46,252 bases of DNA from Lysobacterales bacterium (GTDB lineage: Bacteria; Pseudomonadota; Gammaproteobacteria; Nevskiales; Salinisphaeraceae): positions 1 to 46,252 of the forward strand of contig PBAO01000036.1 in the NCBI GenBank assembly GCA_002715985.1, in the 5' to 3' direction. The notes under the pieces are model-generated. The model saw nothing but the letters and a program-made list of their open reading frames with translations. It made no database searches and was not told the origin of the DNA. This document shows positions 29,082 to 38,318 of this stretch, piece after piece. How positions within the stretch are numbered: the stretch's first letter is position 1; each line of letters starts with the position of its first letter. A program made the translations under genes and the position numbers.

Positions 29082-30635
29082 CTACACGCGCCCGGCCAGG
29101 GCTCGGCGACGATCGGCCACACGATTCTGGCCGCGACGCCGCAGCCCCCCGACAGCCGCACCGAGCAGCCCGAGAAGGACGATCGTGCCCGAGCCGGCCA
29201 CCACCGGGGTTTCGCCGTAGCGCACGAAGGGAGTCATACCTTCGCGGGGCACCACCCTGCCGGTCAGACGCGTGCGCACATCTTCGTCGGTGCGGGCGAA
29301 CACGCGCCCCGTGAAACCGATGTTGGCCGAGATCCCGGTATTGGCGGCGCGCACCATCGGCCGGCCCATCTCGGCGGCGCGCATGCGCGCGATCTGCAGG
29401 TGTTGCGGCGGGCCATTGCTGCCGGCAAACCAGGCATCGTTGGTCACATTGACCAGGATATTGGCCCGCGGCATTTGCGTGAGGATATTGCGCGAGAAGA
29501 CATCCTCGAAGCAGATCGAGGCTCCGAGGGCGATATCGCCCTTGTAGAACAACGGCTGCACGCGTTCGCCGACCGCCAGGCCGCCGACCGGGGCGCCCAT
29601 GCCGCTCAGTAACGAGCCGAGCCATTCCGGCCCCGGCACGTATTCGCCAAACGGCACGAGATGGCGCTTGTGGTATTCACCGCGCCCGGCTCCCAGCGCC
29701 AGCAGACTGTTGTAATAGCGCTGACCGTCCGGATCCAGGCGCAGCAGACCGGCCAGCACCAGCTGGTCCCGGGCCGCGGCCTGGCGGCTGATCCGACGCA
29801 GCGGCGTGGCCACGCGCTGGGCAAACGCCGGGATGGCGACCTCCGGCCAGACCACCAGATCGGCATCGCTGGTTTCGGTCATGCGCTCATAAGCCGCCAT
29901 CGTGGGCGCCAGCGTTGCCGGGTCCCATTTCTCGGACTGCGGGGTATTGCCCTGAATGACGGTGGCTTTCATGGCCGGGCCAGCCGGGTGCGTCCAGTGC
30001 ACGGCCGGCGGCAGACACCACAGCAGAACAGGCGTGACCAGAATCAGCACGAGCGCGACAAGCCGTGCCGGCAAACGCCCGACATAGAGCATGTACACCG
30101 TGCCGGCCGCAGCCATGATCAGAAACGACAGGCCGTGCACGCCAATGATCGGCGCCAGCCCGTTGACCGGTATCTCGGTGCCGATATAGCCCAGCGCGAG
30201 CCAGTCGAAACCGGTGAATACCCAGCCGCGCAGCCATTCGCCGATCGTCCAGGCCGCCGGCACGGCCAACATGGCCCAGAGCGTCAACGGCAGACGCCGC
30301 ATCAGGCCGGCCAGCGCCCCGGCCAATGCCGGATACAGCGCCAGATAGGCCGACAGGCCGCCGACCGACAACACGGCCAGCACGGCCGGCACGCCGGCAT
30401 GGCCATGCATGGCGACATAGATCCAGTACACCCCGGTGGCGAAATGCACGCTCGCAAACACAAAGCCGCGCCAGGCACACCGCCCCGGACCGTGCCCGCG
30501 CCAGAGCGCGATGAGCCCCAGGACAGCCAGCAACGTCAGCGGGTACAGGTTGTAGGGCGCGAACCCCAGCGTGGCCGCACCGCCGAGTGCTGCAGGCACG
30601 ATCCAGTCGAGTAGGGCCTTGCGCCATGCACTCAT
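29082..30635 (-). CDS. lnt: Apolipoprotein N-acyltransferase
   Basis: Inner-membrane enzyme adding the third acyl chain to lipoproteins. 517 residues: about six N-terminal membrane helices (to roughly 215), a periplasmic nitrilase-fold domain, and a last helix near 485-505. The catalytic triad is Glu265 (VVWPEVAIPAF), Lys323 (YHKRHLVPFGEY) and Cys375 (GASICFEDVF). It starts 19 bases after corC, the usual pairing. Confidence 0.96.
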   Translation of the reverse strand: MSAWRKALLDWIVPAALGGAATLGFAPYNLYPLTLLAVLGLIALWRGHGPGRCAWRGFVFASVHFATGVYWIYVAMHGHAGVPAVLAVLSVGGLSAYLALYPALAGALAGLMRRLPLTLWAMLAVPAAWTIGEWLRGWVFTGFDWLALGYIGTEIPVNGLAPIIGVHGLSFLIMAAAGTVYMLYVGRLPARLVALVLILVTPVLLWCLPPAVHWTHPAGPAMKATVIQGNTPQSEKWDPATLAPTMAAYERMTETSDADLVVWPEVAIPAFAQRVATPLRRISRQAAARDQLVLAGLLRLDPDGQRYYNSLLALGAGRGEYHKRHLVPFGEYVPGPEWLGSLLSGMGAPVGGLAVGERVQPLFYKGDIALGASICFEDVFSRNILTQMPRANILVNVTNDAWFAGSNGPPQHLQIARMRAAEMGRPMVRAANTGISANIGFTGRVFARTDEDVRTRLTGRVVPREGMTPFVRYGETPVVAGSGTIVLLGLLGAAVGGLRRRGQNRVADRRRALAGRV

Positions 30636-30654
30636 GAACAGGCTCTTTGTCGCA

Positions 30655-31500
30655 TCATTCCGGGCCTTCCGGCAGAACGGTCATCTGAAACAGATGGATA
30701 CGGCGCGAATCGGCGCGCTGCACGTTGAACTGGAACCGATCGATAATCGTCGTCTCTCCGCGCCCGGGCATATGCCCGAACTCGTGCATCACCAGGCCGC
30801 CCACGGTATCGAACTCATCGTCGGAGAACGCGGTACCGAAATACCGATTGAACTCGTCGATCGGGGTCAGCGCATGCAGCTGATAGCGGTTCTTTTCCTG
30901 GCGCAGGATATTCGCGCCCTCGGCCTCGTCGTATTCGTCGTCGATCTCGCCGACGATCTGCTCGAGCGCATCCTCGATGGTGACCAGCCCGGCCACACCG
31001 CCATATTCATCGACCACCACGGCCATGTGATTGCGCGAGGCCTTGAACTCCTTGAGCAACACGTTCACGCGCTTGGACTCGGGCACGTACACCGCCGGGC
31101 GCACGATCGCATCCAGCACGAAGGCATCACCATCCGCGCCCTCGACGCCCAAAAGATCCTTGGCCAGCAGAATCCCCACGACTTCGTCGCGTGATTCACC
31201 GATGATCGGAAAACGCGAATGCCCGGATTCGGCGGCCGTCGCGCGCACTTCGGCCAGCTCGGCATCGGAGTCGATGACCACCATCTGCGACCGCGGGATC
31301 ATGATGTCGCGCACCTGCTGCTCGGACACACGCAACACGCCCTGCATCATCCAGAGCGCGTCGACATCCAGCAGCTGGTTCTCCTGGGCCTCGGCCAGCA
31401 CCTCGACCAGTTCTTCTCTATCACGCGGCGGGCCGGCCAGGCTCATGCCGATCTGGCGCAGCCAGCCGCCTCTAGACGGGTCGGGATCGTCGTCGCTCAT
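30655..31500 (-). CDS. corC: CorC/YbeX-type CBS-domain protein
   Basis: 281-residue soluble protein with two CBS domains (around RDIMIPRSQMVVIDSDAEL and AIVRPAVYVPESKRVN) and a C-terminal CorC/HlyC domain (DEYDEAEGANILRQ, VGGLVMHEFGHMPGRG). Linked to magnesium and cobalt efflux and, in E. coli, to ribosome-related phenotypes with YbeY. No membrane domain, so it is the short cytosolic form. It lies between ybeY and lnt as in most gammaproteobacteria. Confidence 0.94.
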   Translation of the reverse strand: MSDDDPDPSRGGWLRQIGMSLAGPPRDREELVEVLAEAQENQLLDVDALWMMQGVLRVSEQQVRDIMIPRSQMVVIDSDAELAEVRATAAESGHSRFPIIGESRDEVVGILLAKDLLGVEGADGDAFVLDAIVRPAVYVPESKRVNVLLKEFKASRNHMAVVVDEYGGVAGLVTIEDALEQIVGEIDDEYDEAEGANILRQEKNRYQLHALTPIDEFNRYFGTAFSDDEFDTVGGLVMHEFGHMPGRGETTIIDRFQFNVQRADSRRIHLFQMTVLPEGPE

Positions 31501-31554
31501 GCTCGTGCGGCCTCGGGCCGCCTCCTCTATCGATGGTTCAGGCGCGTGGAAGCA

Positions 31555-32028
31555 CTATGCCTTGTCGGGCAGTGCATAGGGATCGCGATGGCCAAGCTCG
31601 GCCATCACACGGCGCTCGGCCGCTTCCATGATCTCGGCCTCATCATCATCGATATGATCGTGACCGAGCAAGTGAAAGCTGCCGTGCACGATCATGTGCG
31701 TGAAGTGCGCGGCCAGAGTCTTGCCCTGCGAGGCGGCCTCGTCGGCCACGACCGGCATACAGATCACCAGATCGCCCAGCGCTCGAAACCCGGGCAGCAC
31801 GACATCGGCCGGAAACGACAGAACGTTCGTGGCGTAGGGTTTGTCGCGCCAGGCCGCATTGAGTGCAGCGGATTCATCGCGCTCGACCAGGCATACGGCA
31901 AGCGAGAAATCATCCTCGGCGTGATCGATGCCTTGCGTATCCAGAACGGCCGCCAGAGCGGCCTCGACATCCACGGCCTCGATACCCTCGAAACGAGCCG
32001 CCTCACCGGCGATATCGATCTCGATCAC
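31555..32028 (-). CDS. ybeY: YbeY endoribonuclease, 16S rRNA maturation
   Basis: 157-residue metal-dependent endoribonuclease for 16S rRNA 3' maturation and ribosome quality control. The zinc site H-x3-H-x5-H is present as HGSFHLLGHDH. The start is GTG at 32028, overlapping the stop of ybeZ as GTGA, so translation is coupled. N-terminus MIEIDIAGEA matches the family. Confidence 0.95.
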   Translation of the reverse strand: MIEIDIAGEAARFEGIEAVDVEAALAAVLDTQGIDHAEDDFSLAVCLVERDESAALNAAWRDKPYATNVLSFPADVVLPGFRALGDLVICMPVVADEAASQGKTLAAHFTHMIVHGSFHLLGHDHIDDDEAEIMEAAERRVMAELGHRDPYALPDKA

Positions 32029-33017
32029 GACGGGGACGCGCCGTCCTCGGCTTCGGCGTCGTAGGCCGCCACGATCTTCTGCACCAGCGGGTGACGTACC
32101 ACGTCGCTGGCGGCAAAGCGTGTCACGCTGATGCCTTCGATACCCTTGAGCAGACGCACCGAATGCGCCAGCCCGCTGGCCTTGGAGGGCGGCAGGTCCA
32201 CCTGTGTCATGTCGCCCGTGACCACCGCCGTCGAGCCGAAGCCGATACGCGTCAAGAACATCTTCATCTGAGCAACGGTGGTGTTCTGGGCTTCGTCGAG
32301 GATGATGAAGGCCTCGTTGAGCGTACGCCCGCGCATGTAAGCCAGCGGCGCGATCTCGATGACCTGCTGATCGATCAGCCGCCCGACTCGCTCGTGGCCC
32401 AGCATCTCGTAGAGCGCGTCATAGAGCGGGCGTAGATAGGGGTCGATCTTCTGGGCCAGATCGCCGGGCAGAAATCCCAGGTTCTCACCTGCTTCAACGG
32501 CCGGGCGGACCAGCAGCAGCCGGCGCACACGCTCGGATTCGAGTGCATCGACCGCGGCGGCCACCGCCAGATAGGTCTTGCCGGTACCAGCCGGACCGAT
32601 GCCGAAATTCAAGTCGTTGTGCGCGAGATTGGCCAGATAGCGGCGCTGGTTGGGCCCACGCCCGCGCACCATGCCGTTACGTGTCTTGATGACCACGTCA
32701 CGCTTGGGTTCGGCCGGATTGTTGGCTGCTGCCTCGATCCGCTCGCGTTCGGCGGTACGTGCCACCACATGCACGCGCTCGGTGTCCAGCGCGCCGGTGG
32801 CTGTCGCCGCATAGAGCTCGTTCAGCGTGTCGATCGCGGCCTCGGCGGCGTTTTCGCTGCCCTCGATCTGAAACAGATGGCCACGATTGTGTACAGCCAC
32901 GTCCAGGGTATTCTCGATCAGGCGCAGATGCCCGTCCTGTGGGCCGCACAGATTGGCCAGACGCGTGATGTCCGGCGGATCGAGCTCGATGGTTTTTTTC
33001 AGCAGTTCTTCAGCCAA
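32025..33017 (-). CDS. ybeZ: PhoH-like ATPase YbeZ
   Basis: 330-residue P-loop ATPase partnered with YbeY. Walker A is GPAGTGKTYLA and the downstream region FIILDEAQNTT with TGDMTQVDLP is the Walker B/sensor typical of PhoH. The start is taken as TTG at 33015-33017, giving MAEELLKKTIELDPPDITRLANL, with GAGG 4 bases upstream. No in-frame ATG lies between the miaB stop (33058) and here, and a longer reading from 33149 would overlap miaB. Confidence 0.92.
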   Translation of the reverse strand: MAEELLKKTIELDPPDITRLANLCGPQDGHLRLIENTLDVAVHNRGHLFQIEGSENAAEAAIDTLNELYAATATGALDTERVHVVARTAERERIEAAANNPAEPKRDVVIKTRNGMVRGRGPNQRRYLANLAHNDLNFGIGPAGTGKTYLAVAAAVDALESERVRRLLLVRPAVEAGENLGFLPGDLAQKIDPYLRPLYDALYEMLGHERVGRLIDQQVIEIAPLAYMRGRTLNEAFIILDEAQNTTVAQMKMFLTRIGFGSTAVVTGDMTQVDLPPSKASGLAHSVRLLKGIEGISVTRFAASDVVRHPLVQKIVAAYDAEAEDGASPS

Positions 33018-33057
33018 GGGGCCTCGACACGGTTGATGAGCCTGCGCGCCTGTCGGG

Positions 33058-34443
33058 TCAGACAGCCGCCAGCGGCTCGACGACGGGTTCACGGGTCTTG
33101 ATGCGGCCGCGCAGTGAATTATCCAAGGCCTCGGTGATCTCGATTTCAACGAAATGTCCGGCCATGCGCGGGTGGCCTTCGAAGTTTACCCAGCGGTTGG
33201 AATCCGTCCGCCCAGCCATCTGGCCGCCACCACGCTTGGATTCGCGCTCGACCAAGACCCGTTGCGTGGTGCCGACCATATCGGCCATGAGCTGACGATT
33301 GAAGGCCGCAATTCGGTCCTGGACGCGCTTCAGACGCTCTTTCTTCAACGCCCGCGGTTCCTCATCGGCCATATCGGCGGCCGGCGTGCCGGGGCGGCTG
33401 CTGTAGATGAACGAAAACGCGGCATCAAAGCCGATACGTTCGATCAGATCCATCGTGGCCTCGAACTCGGCCTCTCCCTCACCCGGATGGCCGACAATGA
33501 TATCGGTCGACAGACTGATATCCGGGCGCACGGCACGCAGTTTCTCGATGCGCTCGATGAAATGCTCGACGCTGTAGCCACGGTTCATGATGTCCAGCAC
33601 CGTGTTGGAGCCCGACTGTACCGGCAGATGCAGATAGTTGGCCAGCTTGGGCACACGAGCATAAGCCTCGATCAGGGCATCCGAGAACTCCAGCGGGTGG
33701 CTGGTGGTGTAACGAATGCGCTCGACGGTCTCGAACTCGGCCACGAACTCGACGAGCATGGCCAGATCACAGATCGAGCCGTCGGCCATGGGCCCGCGAT
33801 AGCCGTTGACGTTCTGGCCCAGCAGCGTGATTTCCTTGACGCCCTGCTCGGCCAGCTCCGCCACTTCCAGTATCACGTCGTCAAACGGCCGGCTGATCTC
33901 CTCGCCGCGGGTATAGGGCACCACACAGAAGCTGCAGTACTTCGAGCAGCCCTCCATGATCGAGACGAACGCCGTGGCGCCTTCGGCCCGCGGGGCCGGC
34001 ATGGCATCGAACTTGTCGATCTCGGGGAAGGCGATATCCACGATGCCCGCGCCGTTGTCGGCCACATCATCGAGCATCTGGGGCAGGCGATGAAGCGTCT
34101 GCGGGCCGAAGACCATGTCCACGAACGGGGCACGCTCGCGAATGACGTGGCCTTCCTGGGAGGCCACGCAGCCGCCCACACCGATCACGAGATCCGGGTT
34201 GGCGTCCTTGAGTGGTTTCCAGCGGCCCAGCTGCGAGAACACCTTCTCCTGCGCCTTCTCGCGAATCGAGCAGGTGTTCAGCAGGATGATATCGGCCTCT
34301 TCCGGGCTATCCACGCGTGTGGCGCCGCGGTTCTTGGCCAGTACGTCGACCATCTTGGCCGAGTCGTACTCGTTCATCTGGCAGCCCCAGGTGGCCACGA
34401 ACACACGCGGCGCGGCGGTTACGGTTTCCAGAGTCTCGGACAT
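33058..34443 (-). CDS. miaB: MiaB tRNA methylthiotransferase
   Basis: Radical SAM enzyme adding the 2-methylthio group to i6A37 of tRNAs. 461 residues: N-terminal MTTase domain with cluster cysteines in [18 protein letters not shown] and [11 protein letters not shown]; radical SAM Cys166, Cys170 and Cys173 (GCSKYCSFC); C-terminal TRAM domain from about 375. The ATG at 34443 gives [20 protein letters not shown]; an in-frame extension to 34713 would run into tctA. Start of the miaB-ybeZ-ybeY-corC-lnt series. Confidence 0.96.
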   Translation of the reverse strand: MSETLETVTAAPRVFVATWGCQMNEYDSAKMVDVLAKNRGATRVDSPEEADIILLNTCSIREKAQEKVFSQLGRWKPLKDANPDLVIGVGGCVASQEGHVIRERAPFVDMVFGPQTLHRLPQMLDDVADNGAGIVDIAFPEIDKFDAMPAPRAEGATAFVSIMEGCSKYCSFCVVPYTRGEEISRPFDDVILEVAELAEQGVKEITLLGQNVNGYRGPMADGSICDLAMLVEFVAEFETVERIRYTTSHPLEFSDALIEAYARVPKLANYLHLPVQSGSNTVLDIMNRGYSVEHFIERIEKLRAVRPDISLSTDIIVGHPGEGEAEFEATMDLIERIGFDAAFSFIYSSRPGTPAADMADEEPRALKKERLKRVQDRIAAFNRQLMADMVGTTQRVLVERESKRGGGQMAGRTDSNRWVNFEGHPRMAGHFVEIEITEALDNSLRGRIKTREPVVEPLAAV

Positions 34444-34519
34444 CGCGATCGAACCGGTGGCACGAAAATGACCGAACAGTATAGCCCATCCGGCCATGCC
34501 CGCGGCGCCACAGCCCCAA

Positions 34520-36034
34520 TCAACTCGCCGACGCGGCCTTGCTTGCCCGCGGCCGACGCCAATAGCGCGCCAGAAGCCAGGGAGCGACCAGCAGTGCCAC
34601 GGCCGCGATATACAGCCCGATCGAGATCCCCGAGGCCCAGAGCACATCCGGTGAGCCCCCGCTGATGGCCAGCGCGCGACGCAGGTTGACTTCGGCCAGC
34701 CCGCCCAGCACATAGCCCAGGATCACCGGCGCCAGCGAAAAACCGAACTTGCGCAGCACATAGCCGAACACGCCCACCGCCAGCATGGTGTAAATGGCGA
34801 TCGGGTCCGAGTGCAGCTGGTACACGCCGACAAACGCCAGCAACGCCACGAACGGCACCAGCACCCAGCGCGGTATCGTCAGCACCTTGGCGAACAGACC
34901 GGCCAGCGGCAGATTCAGCAACAGCAACACGACGTTGCCGATATACAACGAGGCGATCAGCCCGCCGGCCACTTCGGGCCGCTCGGAGAACATCATGGGC
35001 CCCGGCGTAATGTTGTAGAGCATCAGCGCGCCCAACAGCACCGCCGTGGTCCCCGAACCGGGGATGCCCAGCGTGAGCAACGGGACGAACGAGCCGACCG
35101 CCGAGGCGTTATTGGCCGCCTCGGGGGCGGCCAGACCGCGCATATCGCCCTCGCCGAACGTATTGTCACGATCGTTGATGCGTTTTTCGGTGGTATAGGC
35201 CACCGCCGAGGCCACCGAGGCGCCGGTGCCGGGCAGCGTGCCGATCAAGAAGCCCATGAACCCCGAGCGCAGAATCGCACCGCGACAGGCGATCACCTCC
35301 TTGAACTTCACGAACACGCGGCCTACGGCCGGCATTTCGGTAACCCCGTGGCGCGCGGCCTGTTCGAGCATCAACAGAATCTCGCTGACCGCGAACAATC
35401 CGATGATGAGCACAACGAAATCGATGCCGTCGTAGAGCTCGGGCATATCGAAGGTATAGCGCAGCACGCCCGTGGAAGAATCCACGCCGATCATCGCGAT
35501 CATCACGCCCAGCACCGCAGCGATGCCGGTCTTGAGCGGATCGTGGCCCATCATCACCGACATCGAGGCAAAGGCGAAGACCATCAGCGCAAAGAACTCG
35601 GCCGGGCCGAACATCACCGCGACCCGCGCGAGCAGCGGGGCGAACAGCGTCAGCCCGATGATCGCGATCGTCGCCCCCACGAACGAAGCCACCGCAGACA
35701 GCCCCAGCGCCGGCCCGGCCAGGCCTTTCTTGGCCAGCGGATGGCCGTCCAGCGTGGTCATCACGGCCCCCGCATCGCCCGGCACGTTGAGCAGGATCGA
35801 GGACATGCGCCCGCCGTATTCGGCCCCGGTATAGATGCCGGCCAGCAGAATCAGCGCCGATTCGGCGGGCAGGCCCAGCGTATAGGCCAGCGGCATGAGA
35901 ATGGCGATGCCGTTGATCGGCCCGATACCCGGCAGCGCGCCGAAGAACGTGCCCAGCACCGCTCCGCACAGCGCCAGCCCCAGGTTCAGGGGCGTCAGGG
36001 CCACATCGAAGCCGTGAATCATGAAATCGAACAT
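34520..36034 (-). CDS. tctA: TctA, large permease of the tripartite tricarboxylate transporter
   Basis: 504-residue inner-membrane protein with about 10-12 helices. Family stretches seen are [48 protein letters not shown] and [16 protein letters not shown]-like [16 protein letters not shown]. Works with TctB and the binding protein TctC for cation-coupled uptake of citrate or another carboxylate; substrate not readable. AGGAGA precedes the ATG and overlaps the tctB stop region, 9 bases apart. Confidence 0.94.
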   Translation of the reverse strand: MFDFMIHGFDVALTPLNLGLALCGAVLGTFFGALPGIGPINGIAILMPLAYTLGLPAESALILLAGIYTGAEYGGRMSSILLNVPGDAGAVMTTLDGHPLAKKGLAGPALGLSAVASFVGATIAIIGLTLFAPLLARVAVMFGPAEFFALMVFAFASMSVMMGHDPLKTGIAAVLGVMIAMIGVDSSTGVLRYTFDMPELYDGIDFVVLIIGLFAVSEILLMLEQAARHGVTEMPAVGRVFVKFKEVIACRGAILRSGFMGFLIGTLPGTGASVASAVAYTTEKRINDRDNTFGEGDMRGLAAPEAANNASAVGSFVPLLTLGIPGSGTTAVLLGALMLYNITPGPMMFSERPEVAGGLIASLYIGNVVLLLLNLPLAGLFAKVLTIPRWVLVPFVALLAFVGVYQLHSDPIAIYTMLAVGVFGYVLRKFGFSLAPVILGYVLGGLAEVNLRRALAISGGSPDVLWASGISIGLYIAAVALLVAPWLLARYWRRPRASKAASAS

Positions 36035-36043
36035 CGATGTCTC

Positions 36044-36496
36044 CTAGTAAACAAGCCAGCTGCCGACCGGCAGCACGATGCCCAGCGCCCAGACGAACAG
36101 GCCGTAGCTCGCGATGGTCAGGGCCAGGCCCGACACGACCGCCTTGACCCAGGTCGCACCGAAGATCCGTGCCAGCACGATCATCGCCACCACCGTGCTG
36201 GCCAGATATCCGGCACGTGTAAACAGCGCGGCGTAGGCAATCAGGACAATGAGCACGCCGACGAGCTGGGCGCCCACGCGCCCGCCGGGCAACCCGGTGC
36301 CGGCCGCCGGGCGCAGCATCAATGCGATCGACATGACCGCAAGCGCCCCCGACAGGATCAGCGGAAACGCCGTGGGGCCCAACGGGTCGTAGGCAAACGG
36401 CACGTGCATGGCCAGGGCCATGGCCCCGAAGCCGATGGCCAGCAGCAATAACAATGCGGCGAATAGCCGGTCGTTATGGGTCGCAGAATCAGACAT
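36044..36496 (-). CDS. tctB: TctB, small permease of the tripartite tricarboxylate transporter
   Basis: 150-residue membrane protein with four predicted helices, typical TctB size. The ATG at 36496 overlaps the tctC stop as TGATG; a GTG directly before it (36499) is an alternative. It begins MSDSATHNDRLFAALLLLLA. Partner of TctA. Confidence 0.9.
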   Translation of the reverse strand: MSDSATHNDRLFAALLLLLAIGFGAMALAMHVPFAYDPLGPTAFPLILSGALAVMSIALMLRPAAGTGLPGGRVGAQLVGVLIVLIAYAALFTRAGYLASTVVAMIVLARIFGATWVKAVVSGLALTIASYGLFVWALGIVLPVGSWLVY

Positions 36497-37497
36497 CACT
36501 TCAGCCCTACCTGTCGTGCCAGTGCTTCGAACTCGTGGGCCTGGTTGACCACGTATTCATCGAAATCCGCGCCGAAGCGGGCCTCGGGGAACAATCCCTG
36601 CTGGGTCCGCATGGTCTTGAACTGATCGGTGGCCACCAGTTTCTTCAAGCGCGCCACCCAGGTCTGGTAAGCGGTATCGGTCACATTCGGCCCCATGTAG
36701 AAGCCGCGCCAGGTAGGCCACTCGATGTCGTAGCCCTGTTCCTTGGCGGTAGGAATCTCGCTATAGACACCGCCCAGGCGCTGACCGGACAGGATCGCCA
36801 GCACGCGGATCTTGCCCGAGCCGATATGGCCGGCCATCTCCGAGGCATCGCCGGTAAAGACATCGATGTGATGCCCCAGGAGGCTGCCCATGGCCTCCCC
36901 GCCCCCTTCATAGGACACAAAGCGCAGATCCTTGGGCGCCACACCGGCAGCGCGCTTGGCCACCAGCGCGATCTTCATCCAGTCCTGGCTGCCGATCGAG
37001 CCACCGGCCCCGGCCACGACACTGCCCGGGTCCTTTTTCAGTGCCGCCACCAGATCGGACAGATCCTTGTAGGGTGAGTCGGCTGCAACCACCAGAACGC
37101 CGTAATCGGCTGCAAAGGCGCCCAGCCAGCGCACGGCGTCGGCATCGTAGGAACCGAACTTGCCCAGCGCCAGATTCACCGCCGCCCCTGTGCTGGCCGC
37201 TACGACCAGATCGCCGTCGTGATCGCGGGTGGCGTTGACATGGTTATAGGCCACGGCCCCGATGCCGCCGGGCATGTAGCTCACGACCATCGGTGTCTGC
37301 ATCAGACCGGTTTGTTGCAGGCCGTTGGCCAGCAGACGACAAGTCAGGTCATAGCCCCCTCCGGGCTTGGCCGGCGCGATACACTCCGGATGATCACCGG
37401 CGACCTGTTTCTGGCAGCCGATCAACGCGATAGCCACGAGCGCGATAGACGCCACTCGCCACCACCGGGCTGCGCCGCGGCAGGCAGACTGTTGCAT
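36496..37497 (-). CDS. tctC: TctC-type periplasmic solute-binding protein (probable lipoprotein)
   Basis: 333-residue Bug/TctC family binding protein. N-terminus RWWRVASIALVAIALIGCQ has a lipobox (LIGC), so it is probably lipid-anchored rather than free. Family motifs: AKPGGGYDLTCRLLANGLQ, VSYMPGGIGAVAYN, GAGGSIGSQDWMKI and the late SEIPTAKEQGYDI. GAGGAGA ribosome binding site before the ATG. First gene of tctCBA, divergent from the tctDE two-component genes. Confidence 0.93.
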   Translation of the reverse strand: MQQSACRGAARWWRVASIALVAIALIGCQKQVAGDHPECIAPAKPGGGYDLTCRLLANGLQQTGLMQTPMVVSYMPGGIGAVAYNHVNATRDHDGDLVVAASTGAAVNLALGKFGSYDADAVRWLGAFAADYGVLVVAADSPYKDLSDLVAALKKDPGSVVAGAGGSIGSQDWMKIALVAKRAAGVAPKDLRFVSYEGGGEAMGSLLGHHIDVFTGDASEMAGHIGSGKIRVLAILSGQRLGGVYSEIPTAKEQGYDIEWPTWRGFYMGPNVTDTAYQTWVARLKKLVATDQFKTMRTQQGLFPEARFGADFDEYVVNQAHEFEALARQVGLK

Positions 37498-37515
37498 GAA
37501 ACTCTCCTCGATGCG

Positions 37516-37535
37516 GCCCGGCGCCAGCGCCGGGC
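37516..37535 (-). promoter_or_regulatory. GC hairpin in the tctC leader
   Basis: GCCCGGCG-CCAG-CGCCGGGC, 8-bp perfect arms, 18 bases before the tctC start and just upstream of its ribosome binding site. A nearby palindrome ACGAC-CGG-GTCGT (37548-37560) is a second candidate site. Either could affect tctC expression. Confidence 0.35.
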
Positions 37536-37600
37536 ACGTGCTGGCATACGACCGGGTCGTTATGCTCTTGTGATCGTGCGAGCCATGCTAGGGAGGCCTG

Positions 37601-37617
37601 CTGTCATGAACCTGTCA
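37601..37617. promoter_or_regulatory. Tandem TctD-like box between tctC and tctD
   Basis: CTGTCA at 37601-37606 is repeated at 37612-37617, a period of 11 bases, the arrangement bound by OmpR-family response regulators. It lies in the 152-base divergent region, about 14-30 bases upstream of a possible tctC -35 region, so TctD is the likely binder. Inference from spacing and context. Confidence 0.5.
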
Positions 37618-37649
37618 GAACCGAGCCGATTCGCGCCGACTTTAGTCGC

Positions 37650-38318
37650 ATGCGCCTGCTGCTGATCGAAGACGACACGCTCATCGCCGAGTCGGTGACC
37701 ACGTCATTGACTGCGGTCGGGCATACCGTCGATCGCTTGAGCCGCGCCGGACAGGCCCAGGCCGCGCTGGCCCGCGAACGCTTCGACCTCGTGCTGCTGG
37801 ATCTGGGCCTGCCCGACGGCAGCGGCCTGGAGGTGCTGGCCCAGCTGCGCGGCACCGACGACGATACGCCCGTGCTCATCATCACCGCTCGCGACGGGGT
37901 GGACGACCGGGTACGCGGCCTGGATCTGGGCGCCGACGATTATCTGGCCAAACCGTTCTCGCTGGCCGAGCTGCGGGCCCGGGTCCGCGCGCTGGGCCGG
38001 CGCAGCCAGCAGCGTGTCGATGATCGATTGATCCTGGGCGCGCTGGCTTTCGACCCGGCAACCGGCACGCTCACCCTGGCCGGTCAGGCACTGGATTTGC
38101 CACGGCGTGAGTTGCGCTTGGCGGAGAATCTGCTGCGCCACGGCCAGCGCATCGTGGCGCGCGAGACACTGGAGGCCCAGCTGTTCGGCTTCGATGCCGT
38201 GGGCTCCAATGCCCTGGAGGTTTATGTCAGCCGCCTGCGCAAGCGCCTGGCCGGCTCGGGAGTTGCCATTCGCACCCTGCGCGGGCTGGGCTATCGGCTC
38301 GAGCACGACGCCCATTGA
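37650..38318 (+). CDS. tctD: TctD-type OmpR-family response regulator
   Basis: 222 residues: receiver domain with acidic pair Asp8/Asp9, phospho-acceptor Asp51 (LVLLDLGLPDGSG) and conserved Lys in YLAKPFSLAEL; winged-helix DNA-binding domain ending VYVSRLRKRLAGSGVAIRT. Likely activates the divergent tctCBA operon in response to tricarboxylates. No strong ribosome binding site before the ATG. Overlaps tctE by four bases. Confidence 0.92.
   Translation: MRLLLIEDDTLIAESVTTSLTAVGHTVDRLSRAGQAQAALARERFDLVLLDLGLPDGSGLEVLAQLRGTDDDTPVLIITARDGVDDRVRGLDLGADDYLAKPFSLAELRARVRALGRRSQQRVDDRLILGALAFDPATGTLTLAGQALDLPRRELRLAENLLRHGQRIVARETLEAQLFGFDAVGSNALEVYVSRLRKRLAGSGVAIRTLRGLGYRLEHDAH

Noticed and set aside
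34811-36451. A 546-codon plus-strand frame opposite tctA/tctB
   Set aside because: Composition is dominated by Arg, Gln and His with no motif; the opposite strand encodes clear TctA and TctB.
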